Assembly (NCBI GenBank): GCA_951799425.1
Contig: OX637399.1
Location: 34,879,701-34,943,700, forward strand
Origin: Ilex aquifolium
Lineage: Eukaryota; Streptophyta; Magnoliopsida; Aquifoliales; Aquifoliaceae
Direction: 5' to 3'
DNA: 64,000 nucleotides
Below, one piece after another: positions 1 to 12,200 of the stretch; within the stretch, counting starts at the first letter, position 1, and the number at the start of each line of letters is the position of its first letter. The notes beneath the pieces are model-generated. The model made no database searches and had not been told where the DNA came from. It saw nothing but the letters and a program-made list of their open reading frames with translations. The position numbers and the translations under genes are program-made.

Positions 1-196
1 TGCCAATGCCAAAACCGCCGAAGTACCCTCTTTCTCTCTCTCTATCTCTCTCTGCGTTCTATTGCTAACCACCCCTTGGTGGCTGGGTAAACGATGGCGA
101 TGAGAGGAGGGGGTGGTGGTGGCGGCTGGGTAAACGGTGGCTATGATTTTCGAATTTGGGGGGATTTTGGGTTTTGGGATTTCTCAAATCCATACC

Positions 197-310
197 ATGG
201 CGGTGGAAGAGAGACCAACAGTGACGGTGAAAGTCTCAAACATCCCCCAATCAGTCATAGCCAAAGACCTCTTCGACTTCTTCGAGTCCACCATCGGCAA
301 AGGCTCAGTC
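197..310 (+). pseudogene. RDR2: N-terminal fragment of an RDR2-type RNA-dependent RNA polymerase gene
   Basis: Starting at the ATG at 197, about 38 codons read like the N terminus of plant RDR2 (the 24-nt siRNA-pathway RNA-dependent RNA polymerase): MAVEERPTV, then VSNIPQSVIAKDLFDFFES, the first strand and helix of its RRM-like domain. After Gly-Lys-Gly-Ser-Val the family would continue with Phe-Ala-Leu/Ile-Glu-Ile; here the frame leaves the family and stops at 373. No other RDR2 domain, in particular no catalytic DxDGD motif, is present. It is a captured or leftover scrap inside a mobile element, not a working gene. The assignment rests on remembered family sequence. Confidence 0.5.
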
Positions 311-437
311 GGCAAACGCAATCTGAGACCGCCGCAGGAGATTGAAAGTAAAGGCCGTCTCCGGCGGAGATAGTTGGTTTAACGGTGCTGACGAGAGGGT
401 TAATTACTGTTTCACGGCGAGGAATTGAGAATTCAGG

Positions 438-440
<3 letters not shown>

Positions 441-494
<54 letters not shown>
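441..494 (+). repeat. (GA)n microsatellite
   Basis: About 27 uninterrupted GA units. Shorter GA runs occur at 547-565, 698-708 and 2007-2027. Confidence 0.95.
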
Positions 495-499
<5 letters not shown>

Positions 500-599
500 A
501 ATAACGAGTCTTTCGTTTTCGATTTTTGGGGATGTCTGGTTTTGAAGAGAGAGAGAGAGAGAGAGCAACGTGGGACACTGTCGTTTGTCTCTGTTCGCT

Positions 600-1040
600 G
601 GGCTGCGCGTGTGTCGTTTGATGGTGGCTGTAATGGTGGTGGGTTAGGCTGTTATGGTGGTGGGTTTGGTGGTGACTGTTATGGTGGTGGCTGTAATAGA
701 GAGAGAGAAGGGGAATTTGGGGGGATTTGGGTTTTTGGATTTCTCAAATCCATACATGTGATGGGTGATGGTGATGATGATGGTGCTGGTGGAAGTGGTG
801 TTGACGGTGGTTGTGGCTCTGGTGTGGCGGTGTTGTGGTGGTTATGGGCAGTGGCTCTAGTGTGGCAGTATTGGGGTGGTGGTTTTGGCATTGGCGGTGT
901 TGTGGCAGTATTGGGGTGGTGGTTTTGGCATTGGCACTGTGTGTGTTTTTGAGAGAGAAAGAGGGTACTTCGATTGGGGTGGGTGGTGTGGTGGCTGCAC
1001 AGAGTGGTGGAGGTTTTGCTGCACAGAGTGGTGGAGCTGC
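600..1040 (+). repeat. GGT/TGG-rich low-complexity tract
   Basis: Imperfect reiteration of ggtggt, ggtgttgtgg and ttggggtggtggttttggcattgg. The last phrase is repeated about 45 bp apart, near 870-900 and 915-935. It produces glycine/tryptophan-rich reading frames with no domain, which I do not regard as genes. Confidence 0.75.
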
Positions 1041-1264
1041 AATTTTGGGTTTTGTATATATTTAGTGATTTAATTGATGGATATTTCAGGGGTAATTTAG
1101 GAATTTTTTTTATAAGAATAGGTTGAACTTGGACGAACTTTAACACCAGGGGGTCATTTGTTACATCATATCAAACTTCAGGGGGTGGTGGTGTTATATT
1201 TTATACTTGAGGGGGTCTGTCTGTATTAGTGACAAACCTCAGGGGGTGTTGATGTAATTTACCC

Positions 1265-1990
1265 ATAACTCTTTTATTATTTGAAGTATAAATAGATAAA
1301 GTCATGATACATTCCAAAATATTAAAAAAATAAAATTCTTTTGTATATGCCTAATAATCAAGGATATAAAGGGTACTAAAAAATACAAAAAATTAAATTC
1401 AGTAAAAAACAGTTATATAAATAGAGGCACCTCCATCTCAAGTCTCTTTGCAGACTTGCGTTCAATGATCTTTTATGAAGAATAGTAGAGTCCCTTCAAT
1501 TTTTTTTTTAGAGTAGATGACCCTTGGGATGCCAAATTTTTTTTCTCACATTTCATTTAACGAAGTTACTCTTTTTAAAAGTTCAAATTCGTGGTATCAA
1601 TTCTTGACCGAGAGATTACTAAGATACATTGGTTGCGACGTCGTGATACAATATCGTCCAATATGCTAAAAACGTTGTATAGAAAGTTTAAAAAAATTGA
1701 AAAAATCATAAAAAATGTAAACAATATCATCTATGCATCATATCCTCATAATACAATATATAATACGTTAATCATTGTAAAGAGAAATAATAAGGGTGTT
1801 ACCGAAATAATATAATTTAATTTATAATGTTTAAAAATTATATAAAAAAAAAAAGACAAGTGTATATACGTAATTCAATTTATAGCTCCAAAATGTATAT
1901 TTAATTATAAAAATATTTTGTCCATTTAATCGTTTAATAAGTCGAGAGTTTCAACACTCGACAGCTAGACGCGAACGACTTACCGGAAAA
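1265..1990. other. AT-rich intergenic DNA
   Basis: Very AT-rich, with poly-A and poly-T runs and no coding or RNA gene signal that I can see. It separates the element at the left edge from the HMG-CoA lyase leader. Confidence 0.6.
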
Positions 1991-1999
1991 AACGACAGA

Positions 2000-2262
2000 C
2001 GCGAACGAGAGAGAGAGAGAGAGAGACTCTGCCCTGGACTGGTCGCTGACTCTGAGAGTGCGAGACGGAGATGGAGAGTTGGGCATTCGCTACTGCAAGG
2101 GACCTAGGGGTCCGACGATGCTAGGGTTTCTGCTACAAAGAAGAAGAAGAAGAAGAAGAAGAATAAGAGGAGACGGAAGAAGAAGAAGAAGAGGAGAAGG
2201 AAGACGAAGAGGAATATCAGAAGATGGGGCTTTTAGTTTCGACACACTCAAATGCTTTACAG
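2000..2262 (+). promoter_or_regulatory. Probable HMGCL 5' leader exon
   Basis: GC-richer DNA with a (GA)n run at 2007-2027 and an (AAG)n tract at 2142-2205, ending at cag|gtatgc (donor 2263). It probably splices to the acceptor gttag|gtgaac (exon from 3157), 71 bp before the HMGCL ATG. It holds a short uORF at 2071 (14 codons) and the start of a longer one at 2224. The transcription start is not identifiable by eye. Confidence 0.5.
2142..2205 (+). repeat. (AAG)n microsatellite in the HMGCL leader
   Basis: Imperfect AAG/AGG repeats. They generate an arginine-rich artefact frame (2058-2315) that I do not call a gene. Confidence 0.9.
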
Positions 2263-3249
2263 GTATGCTTTATGGTGTTGCTATAATTTTGCAAATACCT
2301 GATCTGTTTATATAATGGGAAAAAGGGTTTGATTTAGGATTCAGATCTGCACAAAATTTTACAAATTTCATGTGGGTTCTGATTTCTGAAAGGCTAATCT
2401 GTTTTATTTTTTTGTCAATCCTTCGTTTTTTTTTATTCTTTGAATCTTTGTGGGTCATCAGATTTTATGTTTTTTGGCGTGTTCTTTTTTTTTTTTAACA
2501 TGTTCTCTGGTCTGGTAGTGTTGGGTGCTAATCGGCGATTCGACCGAGCTTTACCGATTTGGCCCGGGAGTTGAAACCGTTGCGAAAGAGACTCGGGTTT
2601 TTTCGTATCGTGTCTCGGTATGTATCGGTCATGGCCGAGGCGGATACAACTCCGCCGTTCGAACCTTGCGTCTTTCATCAAAGATTCATCCTTTTCTCTC
2701 CAACCATAGCACCCAAAACAATGCCAATACCGCACTTTTCCATTAAATTTTGGTTCTAATGGTGTAACCAAAACCATCAAATCATTCTCTTTAAGCCTTT
2801 GTTTGTAGAAGATATGAGAATTCTGTTATATTAAACGCAAGCCAGGCAAATGTTAGTTTTTGTTCTTCTAAGAACCTATGTAAAAAGCTGGCAACTTTTG
2901 ATATTATAATGGGCTTTGGTGTTTGAAACTTCTGTCTTTGAATGAAATTTAAATACAGTAAGGTGCACTACCTTGTTGAAGTCAAAGCTTAATTTCCGTA
3001 CTGAGTTTTGAATAGTATTGTATAAAATTTGCCAGTACACAAGCAGACTATGTGGAAGTTGATAATACTTCAGAATTATCAACGTGCCTGAAGAGTTTTG
3101 TGACTTATATGTTTCTTGATCATAACCCAATTATTATTTTTTGTTTTTGAAGTTAGGTGAACTTGGAATTAGAAGATGCGGAGTGGCTCACTCCCAATAG
3201 TATTCACTTCTTCGACTTGGTGATCCAATGGCAGCTGCCAAGACCTTAA
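2224..3249 (+). CDS. Spliced upstream ORF (43 codons) in the HMGCL leader
   Basis: The first part, 2224-2262, encodes 13 residues (MGLLVSTHSNALQ) up to a donor; the second part, 3157-3246, encodes 30 residues beginning VNLELEDAEWL and ending QLPRP, with stop TAA at 3247-3249. The splice preserves frame exactly. It overlaps the HMGCL ATG at 3228 by 22 bp in another frame, but ends upstream of the second in-frame ATG at 3300. The peptide has ordinary protein-like composition, unlike the AAG-repeat artefacts around it. It could be a translational regulator that steers initiation to the downstream AUG, or chance. I recognise no homologue. Confidence 0.35.
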
Positions 3250-6200
3250 ATAAATTTTCAAGGCGGAGGTCTTTCTTGGCCCTTACATCTGTTCCCGCAA
3301 TGTCAACTTTTGAGGAGCCACTTGGTTCTAATAACCTTTTGACTATTGGACTCGATACAGAACAGAGTTTCTCCTTTGGTGCTTTCACAGGCAGAGTAAA
3401 CAAAAGGGCAGCTGGAAGTTTTAGCAATGAAGGGGGGAGTGGTTACTCATTCCGAAGTGAGAAGTAAGTACATATCTTTCAATTAGCTCATGAACTAAAT
3501 CTTCACAAGCATAAGAAATGTTTGGAATTTGTTTACAAAAGTTGTATTCAATTTTTTTGTTTCCAGCTTCTGATTTATACTTTTTCTTTCATTATTGTGA
3601 CATGTGGGATGGAGATAAGTTCAAGCAAGCAAACTCCATTGGCTCTTCTTTCTTTATAATCTAAGCCCGATACCTATGTTTTTTCTTATTTTTAATTTAA
3701 CATTTGCTTTTGCTCATCAGTTTCTATAATCCATATTGATATTGGGTTTAGTTGTCCTTGTATTTCACAAATTTAGTGCTTAAAATCATACGTCTAATTT
3801 GTCTTTGACTCCATTTTAAAAAAAAAAGAGAAAATTGCCTGTCACTTGAGTTTCCATAGCAATCTTTATTTTGCAGTGCAAATTAGTGGGTCTTATCCCA
3901 ATTGTTATGTGAATGGGGGTCATGTTTGGGTGGGACTACATTTTTTATGTAGCTCAATAGGAAGTGAACACTACAAATGGATTGTGGACCTATATGCAAT
4001 CAAGTCAACAACTGAAAATTGTGAAATTTTGCAATTCAGTTAATTTAAACATCACAATTAAAATAGGAAAACACCAAATCTCAATATCATTTTATCAGTC
4101 ACTTCACAAAATTATGTACAACAATATAGGTGTTTACAGATGAAGAAACTTGGTCTGTTAGAGCATCCAACTCAAAATCAATTGACGATGAGTGAAGTGA
4201 CTCTTTAAGCATATAAACTAGTCTTAAGTGATCCTAATCATCCGATGTGGGGTATAAACACTCTTTATACTTTCTCTCATGGGTCAGGATCGTACATGGG
4301 TCTAACAAAAAAAATAGACAAACATGCATACTGGACATTCAAAGTATTGGTAGGTAAGTATTAGGTGGCATTTGTTTTAAGGCTAAACATATTGTAGTCT
4401 TATATTTTATAGATGATGCATTTTAGACATATGATGTATGAACATAATTATTTACCTTTTTTAAAGATTTAAAGATTTTTTTATTATTTTTAATAATTTT
4501 TTAGGTCTTCTATTTAGTATTTTTCGCGTATCAGTCGATATCGTGTCGCGACGCCATGATCGATGAGTATTAGTGCCCTTGGAGTCAATTGCCGATACCG
4601 CGACCTTGAACCACGACAACCACTATTGCTGAACTTATACCTTTCACTATTGAAAGGAATAATGGATGCAATGTTACTTTCCAGAATTTCATAAAAATCA
4701 TGAAAATATGAACTATAAGTCTATAATCATGGAAGAGGTTAGGACATCTTTTAGTTGTTGACTTAGTTTTGGTGGACGGAAAAAACAAACATAAAAGTTG
4801 ATTTTGTTTCATCTTAGCTTGGAACGGTACAACAATACCCCTCCCAAACTAATATATGAGCTTTGCGGACTTTTCCACTTGTTGGCCATTGGTTTTGAAT
4901 TGCAGGATTTAACATGCTATTGGAGCAACTCTAGAAAAAAAAAAAAACCATGGTATTAGAGCGGGCTTGAGAAAGCTTTGCACAAGGCTTTTTTACTTCA
5001 ATTTCCCTGCTTTGGTATTAGTTTCTCCAATGTTTTCTGCTATATGTGCACCTTGCCATGCTTTTGGTTATATCATCTAGTTATTTTTCTATTCACGTGT
5101 GAGTGAGGGTCTCTTATGTATGGTAGTGTTAGAGCTTCTATTACTTCAATACAATAGCACCTCCCAGAGTAGTATTTGCCTTCTGGGCCTCTTCATTTCT
5201 AATTGGTTTTCAGTCGGATGTTTATGAGATTTTATGTTTCAAATGTAGGGGTGTGTCGGAATATAAAGATTCTAGGATAGGATAGTTGAGAGCCAAGTTA
5301 TACGGGATTGAACTTCAGTAAATTAGTCACCAAAACAAAGGAATAGTTAAAAGAAACCCGTAAATGAGCATTTCCACATCTTTGGTTGTGCGTCATACGG
5401 AGTGGGATGCTGATGAGGACAATTCTAAAAAGGATGGATAAACATCATAAACTGGAGAAGTACTTTTGGTTTCTATGTTATTGGGCACTTATTGTGCAGG
5501 ACAACAATGGTAACCATGCTTTGTTATTAAAATTATTAGGTAGTTTTGACTTGAGAAGCAATTTGGGATAGTGAGGTGGTTGAGAGAATATAGAGGTAAA
5601 GAAGTAGAATGATTAATGAATTTATTTGTAGCTTAGTAGCACTGAGTGAGGATTAGATGAGAGAAACTTGTCAGAGGTCAATTCTTGATATTTCTTAGAA
5701 GTTAGGCATTAGAAATATTTGTTATTTAGCTTGAAAGAGGTTATTCGTAATGAGGTTATGGTATTATGATCATTTCATGAGAACACAATCTTTAGTGAAA
5801 CAAAGCAAGGGGGTTTGTCATTTATGTAACGTCATATTCTGCCATTGTTCTTCCATTCTCTACATTTTGTTCTTCTTGACAAGTACCCTCTGAAATTTAG
5901 CTTGAAAGAGGTTATTCATAGTGAGGTTATGGTATTATGATCATTTCATGAGAACACAATCTTTAGTGAAACAAAGCAAGGGGGTTTGTCATTCTATATG
6001 TAACGTCATATTCTGCTGTTGTTCTTCCATTCTCTACATTTTGTTCTTCATGAAAAATACCCTCTGAAAGAACCTAACATCTTTAATCCTAATAATCAAT
6101 ATTATGTGGAACATGGGTCATCTTGGTACATGGGACAAAATGTAATTGTGGCACGACTCATGCTCTAAAATGGGGTGGGAAGGAAGTAGTCTTTCGTAGA

Positions 6201-9200
6201 TCACATAGTTGTAACAGGTGGAGGCATCTTCAAATGAGAGTGTATTTCCTTTTTTCAAATATCTGGTTCTGAAACGATTTAGTGTTCTAGAATGCAAGTG
6301 CACCAGGCTTTGTAATCGGTGTTCCAAAACAAATTGCAATTTTCTAATGACTTCCATGATACTTAATCTATGAACATCGAGGATTACATTGTCTGATTTG
6401 TTGGCCAATTTATATAAATATCAGCTGTGTTCTTTGTAGTGAGCAAAATGTAAGAAAAGCATTGCTATGGGGAAGACAAGCAAATCCCAGGGTGTTTGGA
6501 ACAATAAGTGATGCTTCCTACACACCACATTGTTATTATAGCTCTCACTGCAATTACAATTCTGCAAGGGATGTAAAACACAAGGTACTTTGAATTTCAC
6601 AACAGTCCACTACGTTCCTTCTTATTATGGGATTATCGGTGTTGAGTCCTTTCCTTTTACTTACGATGTAATTTTCTGGCAGAGCTTATAACTCGGCTGC
6701 AATTGGGTCACTTAGAAAATTTTGTGCCTCAGTCTAAAGTTTGCTTAAATTTGAATGGAATTCAATGTGCTGCTTGTGGCTCTTTTTTGATTGGGCCAAT
6801 GGATCTAATTTCAACAATATATTGCAGTTCATCGGAACTATCCCTGAATATGTGAAGATAGTAGAAGTTGGTCCGAGGGATGGCTTGCAAAATGAAAAGG
6901 AAATTGTTCCTACTTCTGTGAAGGTTGAGCTAATAAAGATGCTAGTTTCTTCAGGTTTACCCATTGTTGAGGCTACTAGTTTTGTCTCACCAAAATGGGT
7001 ACCACAGGTAAATGAGGCTTTTCTTTTACCTATTCATGATGATTAACATTTCCTACCAGGTTTTTTTTTTTTTTTTTTTTGTTTTATTGTTTTTGTCGCC
7101 ATTAGAAAGTTTCTGGATACTCGTTCATTTGTGGCCGTAAGGATTTATGGTTCAATGGTGCCTTCATTGTCTTTGAGGGTAATAATGCTGTAGTTATCTC
7201 TTGAAAAAACTACTATTCAACATCCTTAAACTATATCACAGTCAAATTGCAGTTAGCAGATGCAAAGGATGTAATCAAGGCAATTCAAAGTATTGGAGGG
7301 GCTAGGTTTCCTGTTTTAACACCAAATCTCAAAGTAAGCTGCCTTTATATGGATGACGTACAGAGTTACAAGGCAACATTAAATCTATACGCAGGGGATT
7401 GTTTTTTATTTTCTCTTTTTCCTTGTTCCAGGGTTTTGAGGCGGCTATTGCAGCTGGAGCTAAGGAAGTGGCCATCTTTGCTGCAGCTTCTGAGTCCTTT
7501 TCGAGGTCAAACATAAATTGTAGCATTGAAGATAGTCTTGCTCGCTATCGTGATGTTGCTGTTGCTGCAAGAAATCTCTCAATTCCTGTTCGTGGGTATG
7601 TCTTTTAACTTCTTTTGAAACTACTTCTACAATTATAGCATATAGTTTTCACATTCACATATGATGTTAACATAGGTTCTTGTTAGGCATTACAAATTAA
7701 GAACTTGGCACTAGAGTTCTTTCAGCATTCCTTTAATTTTATGTGGTACCTTTGACAAAGATGACAATAGCAATAGCCATCTTGCTGTAATTTAAAAACA
7801 TTTGCATTGAGTTATAAAAGGATAATTCAGTGCAAAACTTTTTGATTGCAGCAAGACGGCCATTGCTATTTTCCTTCTGCAACATAGACGCCAAGTGGCC
7901 ACCAAGTTTCCCAGGCTTCAAACCTACGTCCTTTTCTAGATGTTGTCATATTGGGTTTCTCTTTGAGTAGACATCTATGCTTGTGATGTGCGATGTGTCT
8001 TCTTTGGGTGTGAGGGTGTAGGAGCCTAGTAAGATTGCCTTGGGGTCACTTCTTTTTATGCTTTGGTTTGTCAATTTTTGCAACCATATTTTATTAACTA
8101 TGCTTCTAACTTAAAAAACCCCTCTTTGTTTAGCCAAAGCATTTGCCCAGCAAATAACCCTTTCAAATTTAAAGCACAAAGAATCAAAGTTATTTGTCCT
8201 GGTTATTGTTCACATGGCTTAAAGTGTTACTGGAATTGCTTATAGTTCACACATTTAAAAGTCATATAATTTTGATTAGTTTTAGTGAAGCCTTTTTCTT
8301 CACCCCTTATCTCCCTTAATCTGCTTGACAGTCAGCATGTTAGTGGTTCCTATGACTGACTGGTTTTAATTGTGAAGCGTCACTTTTTTTTTATGGTCAT
8401 AGTTGGTCTTTAATCGGGGTGCGTGGAGTCTGTGGGTTGACTCCTCTCTCATAAAGGCTATTCTATTATCCTAATTTTTGGTAGAGGAAAATAAATTTTA
8501 TTCTAATGCTTAATTCCTGCTCTCCACCATGAGAGCACTGCCTAATAATGCCACCTACGGTCTATGATTAAAAGGTTGCTCTTGATCTCTAGTCTGGAGT
8601 TGTTGGATGGTCGATTGTGTAGTGTGTATATTGTGTTCAAATCCATTGGTGCGTTTTTTTGAAGATTCCATTTAATATCGTGGTGTTCTTGGCACTTCTC
8701 AGGCTCTCACCCAACAACATCCTTTGCTTAGGGAAACATAGTTGTCTGTGATGATTTTCCTCAACTCTATCCATTTGGAAGGTTAGAGGAGAACTTTATT
8801 TGAGTAATAATATGGTTTGGGGGACTTATGTTCCATGCAATTCTATATGTGCTAGAATTACAGTTGCAGCCACTTAGTAAGTTTAGAAATGTTGAAATTC
8901 TCTAGTATTACTTAAAAATTGCTGGATCTCATTTTCATATGTCTAATGTGGAATATTCAGTTAGCATGTCGCATTTTCACCTCACTGTATGATCTTTGGA
9001 TTTTTCTAGGACTCCATCATCTGCATATAACAAGGGGTGGTCAAATTAACACCTACTCTTCAGTGTGTTTATTTTCCTTTGTTACCAATTCACAGCTACT
9101 ATTTTTGTCTGTGTTTAAACATTTTGAGCTTTTCATTTTCCCCCCCATCCGGTTGTGTTCTTTTTTTGTGTGTGTTTGAATAAAATAAATGTTTTCTTTG

Positions 9201-12200
9201 ACGTTTGGTTGACCAAATTAAGATGCACTCAATGACGTTTGAAAGTTTCTTCTCTTCTTCTGCACAGTTAAGATTACACCCTTCAACTCGTAAAATTCTC
9301 GTTACATTAAATTATACGCGGGAATGTTTTACCAGATTATGGATCTCTGCTAGTTTGTTTTTTAGTTCTATTGAGTTTCTCGGAGATGAACTCGATGATG
9401 TCTTGAAGTCCTTGTCTCATTACTTGCAATCCATAACTTAATTATTGCTGTGATTTTGTAATTCATGCATTTGGTAATGTCTAAGTTTTATTTCTTTTAA
9501 GGTTTGTATGCTATTGGACTTATTTTTGGTCCTAAAGGATCCTCTCTCATCAATACAGCAATTATGTTGCACAGGACCATCATTATCTAGATAACCACTT
9601 TTTATTTGTTTGTAGTTAAAGTATTGAACTTTCCATTACCATCATCAATTTTCTAAACTTGCCAAAATAATTGGTTCATAATCTTTGCAGATACATATCT
9701 TGTGTTGTGGGGTGTCCAGTGGAAGGTGCTGTACCTCCCACAAAAGTAGCGTATGTGGCTGAAGAGCTTTTGAATATGGGCTGCTCTGAAATTTCTCTTG
9801 GTGATACGATTGGAGTTGGTACTCCTGGTAATGCTGAAGCTGTTTTTTATTTTCAAAAGTTCCAATTGTTCTTTATAATGCTTAGCAACTGATATGTATC
9901 TGGTTGGAAATGGTTGCCAAAGAACTTAATTTCCATTGACGTAGCATCTGAAATTCTTGTGGCAAGAATGCTTAATGTGGCACATACCATAAAGTTAGGT
10001 TTCTCTCTCTCCTACGCCAATAGATAGAGTGGCGTTGTGGTGGTCATTCCCATTATTAATCTGCATAGATCATGCATGCCAGATGAATGTAACTAATGGA
10101 GATGATGCTAGACTAGACTAACTCATGGAGACTAGTTTCTGTAGCCAATAGTACGTGGAAATTCTAGCGAACCTTTTCTGAATCGATATGTCAACACTTT
10201 TCCCTTTGTGTTCCATTTCTCTGAAACAGGTAATTTATTCTGGTCCAATAACTAAAAATTGTCATAATCTACTGGCTGCAACAGAAATCAATCGGAGGAT
10301 TCTGTGACAGTTCTAGGAAGGTCTGTAACAAGAGTACCTGAAAAAGACGTGCTATCTAGGCAGGGGCGGAGCCAATAATTTATTCTTGGATGGGTCCATG
10401 AACTATTAGTTTTATTTTTTTCCTCCTAATCGATTGAAGTAAGATGACAAATTTATATTAGTACAAATCATATGTTTGATATTTATAGATTCATTAAAGA
10501 CAAGAAGGCCAGAAGTCGACATATGTGGGGTATACAAACCAAAAAACAACAAAAAATGAGGTTAATTACAATCCTTTTTAGAAAAGTGAGGCTAAATACA
10601 ACCTTTACAATTGACCTAGATGAATTTCATATTTTGAGGGCGTTGCATGATAAATTGTCTAGGATATTAATCTGGTGTCTCTCTATATATGCAATCAAGC
10701 TGTTAGTCATCTCTTGCCTTTTTGGTTATACTACTGATTTTTCATAATTTTCGATTGTATAAATTATTTGATTGTTGCTCTTTATGCTCTTGAATAGTGT
10801 ATAATTTTATATGGGGAGATCTTTAACTGCTACTCTTTAATTCTTTATGCTTTTCCGAAACATGTGAAGTGCTCTCAAATTACCGCCAATACTAGTTCCG
10901 GGGGATAAAAAGGAGTATAACTTTAGTTAGTTCTATTACAACAATGATTATTATTATATTTGTGGCATACAATAGTTGAAGTTAGTAGGGAAATCAGAAG
11001 TCAAACAGTTATATTAGCATTACCATGGCTGTTGTGATTCACCACATTAAACATTCTTATTAGAATGACATTTTGGAGAGGCCTTTGGAATATAGAACTC
11101 CCAACAGTTATGCCATAAAGCTAATCCTGCGGATGTTGTGCATCACACTTAACTCACCTATAACTGAGGGAATTAGTGTACTTCTAATCCTAGAAGTTTA
11201 AGATGGTCAAGAATATAGAATTGCATATTCTAAGAAATGCAGTGAATAGAAAGAAGAAATGTTTTCATTGATTGGATTAAAAAAAATTATTGTGATATGC
11301 TAGCAACGAGTCATTTAAATTACTTAAGTTTTGTAACAGCTTTTGTGCATCCACTGATTCCCTTTTTCAACATGGTATGGATTTGTTTGAATGCTACAGG
11401 AATGTTTCTTACAGAAGCAGATTAATTAAGCATCTCAATGCATGGCACAAACATAATTCCTTGCCATTCCACGACACTCAATCCACTTGTCTGGTGTTAT
11501 AGAAAAGTTACCATGTGAATTTTACATTTGATATTGTTCCCAAATGATGTAAAATTATCTGCTATAACTTTTCTGATACTGGTTCAGCAACTTCTGATTC
11601 ACTAATTGGTGGAAAACTTGCCAAGTCAATTTTATTTTTGAAATTGTTCCCAAATGAGCTAAAATTATCTGCTATAACTTTTCTGATACTGGTTCACGAA
11701 CTTCGGATTCATTTACTTTTTTTTTTCTTCCTTTCCTTCTTTCCCTCCACCAGGTACCATCAGTCCAATGCTTGAAGCTGTTATGGATGTTGTCCCTGTA
11801 GAAAAGCTAGCTGTCCATTTTCATGACACTTACGGGCAAGCTCTTTCCAACATTCTTGTATCTCTCCAGGTAAGACATCTCGTTATCTAAATTTGTGCAT
11901 GAAAATCCCAAATGTTTTCTTCCGATATACAATTTTCAGTCTATTGGAATTATCTGTATAAGAGGAGTGAGAAAACTTTATTCTCTATCCTGTTGAGGAA
12001 GTGCAGTGCTACCTTTTTGTGAGTTTGATGAGGGGATTTCTAGTTATGACAAAGGGTGATATATGTTTGCTCTTTGTCAAAATGGATTGCCTTTTGATGA
12101 ATTGCTCTTGATAAGATTTTAGGTGTCCGTTATGATAGATATTCAAAAAAGAGAAGAGGTTTCTAGTAAAGTAGGAGAAAATTACCATTTCCAAAGGAAA

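Larger units (their letters stand above)
152..755 (+). repeat. Duplicated RDR2-leader segment (152-195 and 713-755)
   Basis: The roughly 43-bp stretch just before the RDR2-like ATG (gaatttgggggg ... caaatccatac) occurs again at 713-755 with small indels. In the second copy the following ATG context differs (catgtgatggg) and no RDR2 frame follows. Between the copies lie the (GA)n tract and GGT-rich DNA. Confidence 0.7.
1..1264. mobile_element. Right part of a Mutator-like (Pack-MULE-type) element
   Basis: The stretch about 1083-1264 carries spaced 'gggggt' and 'cagggggtg' phrases and finishes with gtaatttaccc. Read on the other strand this begins GGGTAAATTACATCAACACC, a style of terminus I associate with plant Mutator-like elements. 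Inward of it lie gene-derived DNA, (GA)n tracts and GGT-rich low-complexity DNA. A 22-bp block at 953-974 (ending gggtacttcg) recurs inverted at 22-43, as expected if the window opens inside the opposite terminal repeat. The other end is outside the window, so target duplications cannot be tested. Superfamily assignment is inference. Confidence 0.45.

Noticed and set aside
542..1146. Gly-rich (+) and Pro/His-rich (-) frames of 136 and 155 codons
   Set aside because: Low-complexity GGT repeats inside a mobile element; not a glycine-rich protein gene.
2433..2780. 115-codon frame on the - strand
   Set aside because: Lies in the HMGCL leader intron and shows no family features; the GC-richer 2520-2760 part may be an old insertion but could not be classified.
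6118..6408. 96-codon frame on the - strand in the HMGCL intron
   Set aside because: No recognisable domain, in intronic DNA bordering a tandem repeat; probably chance.
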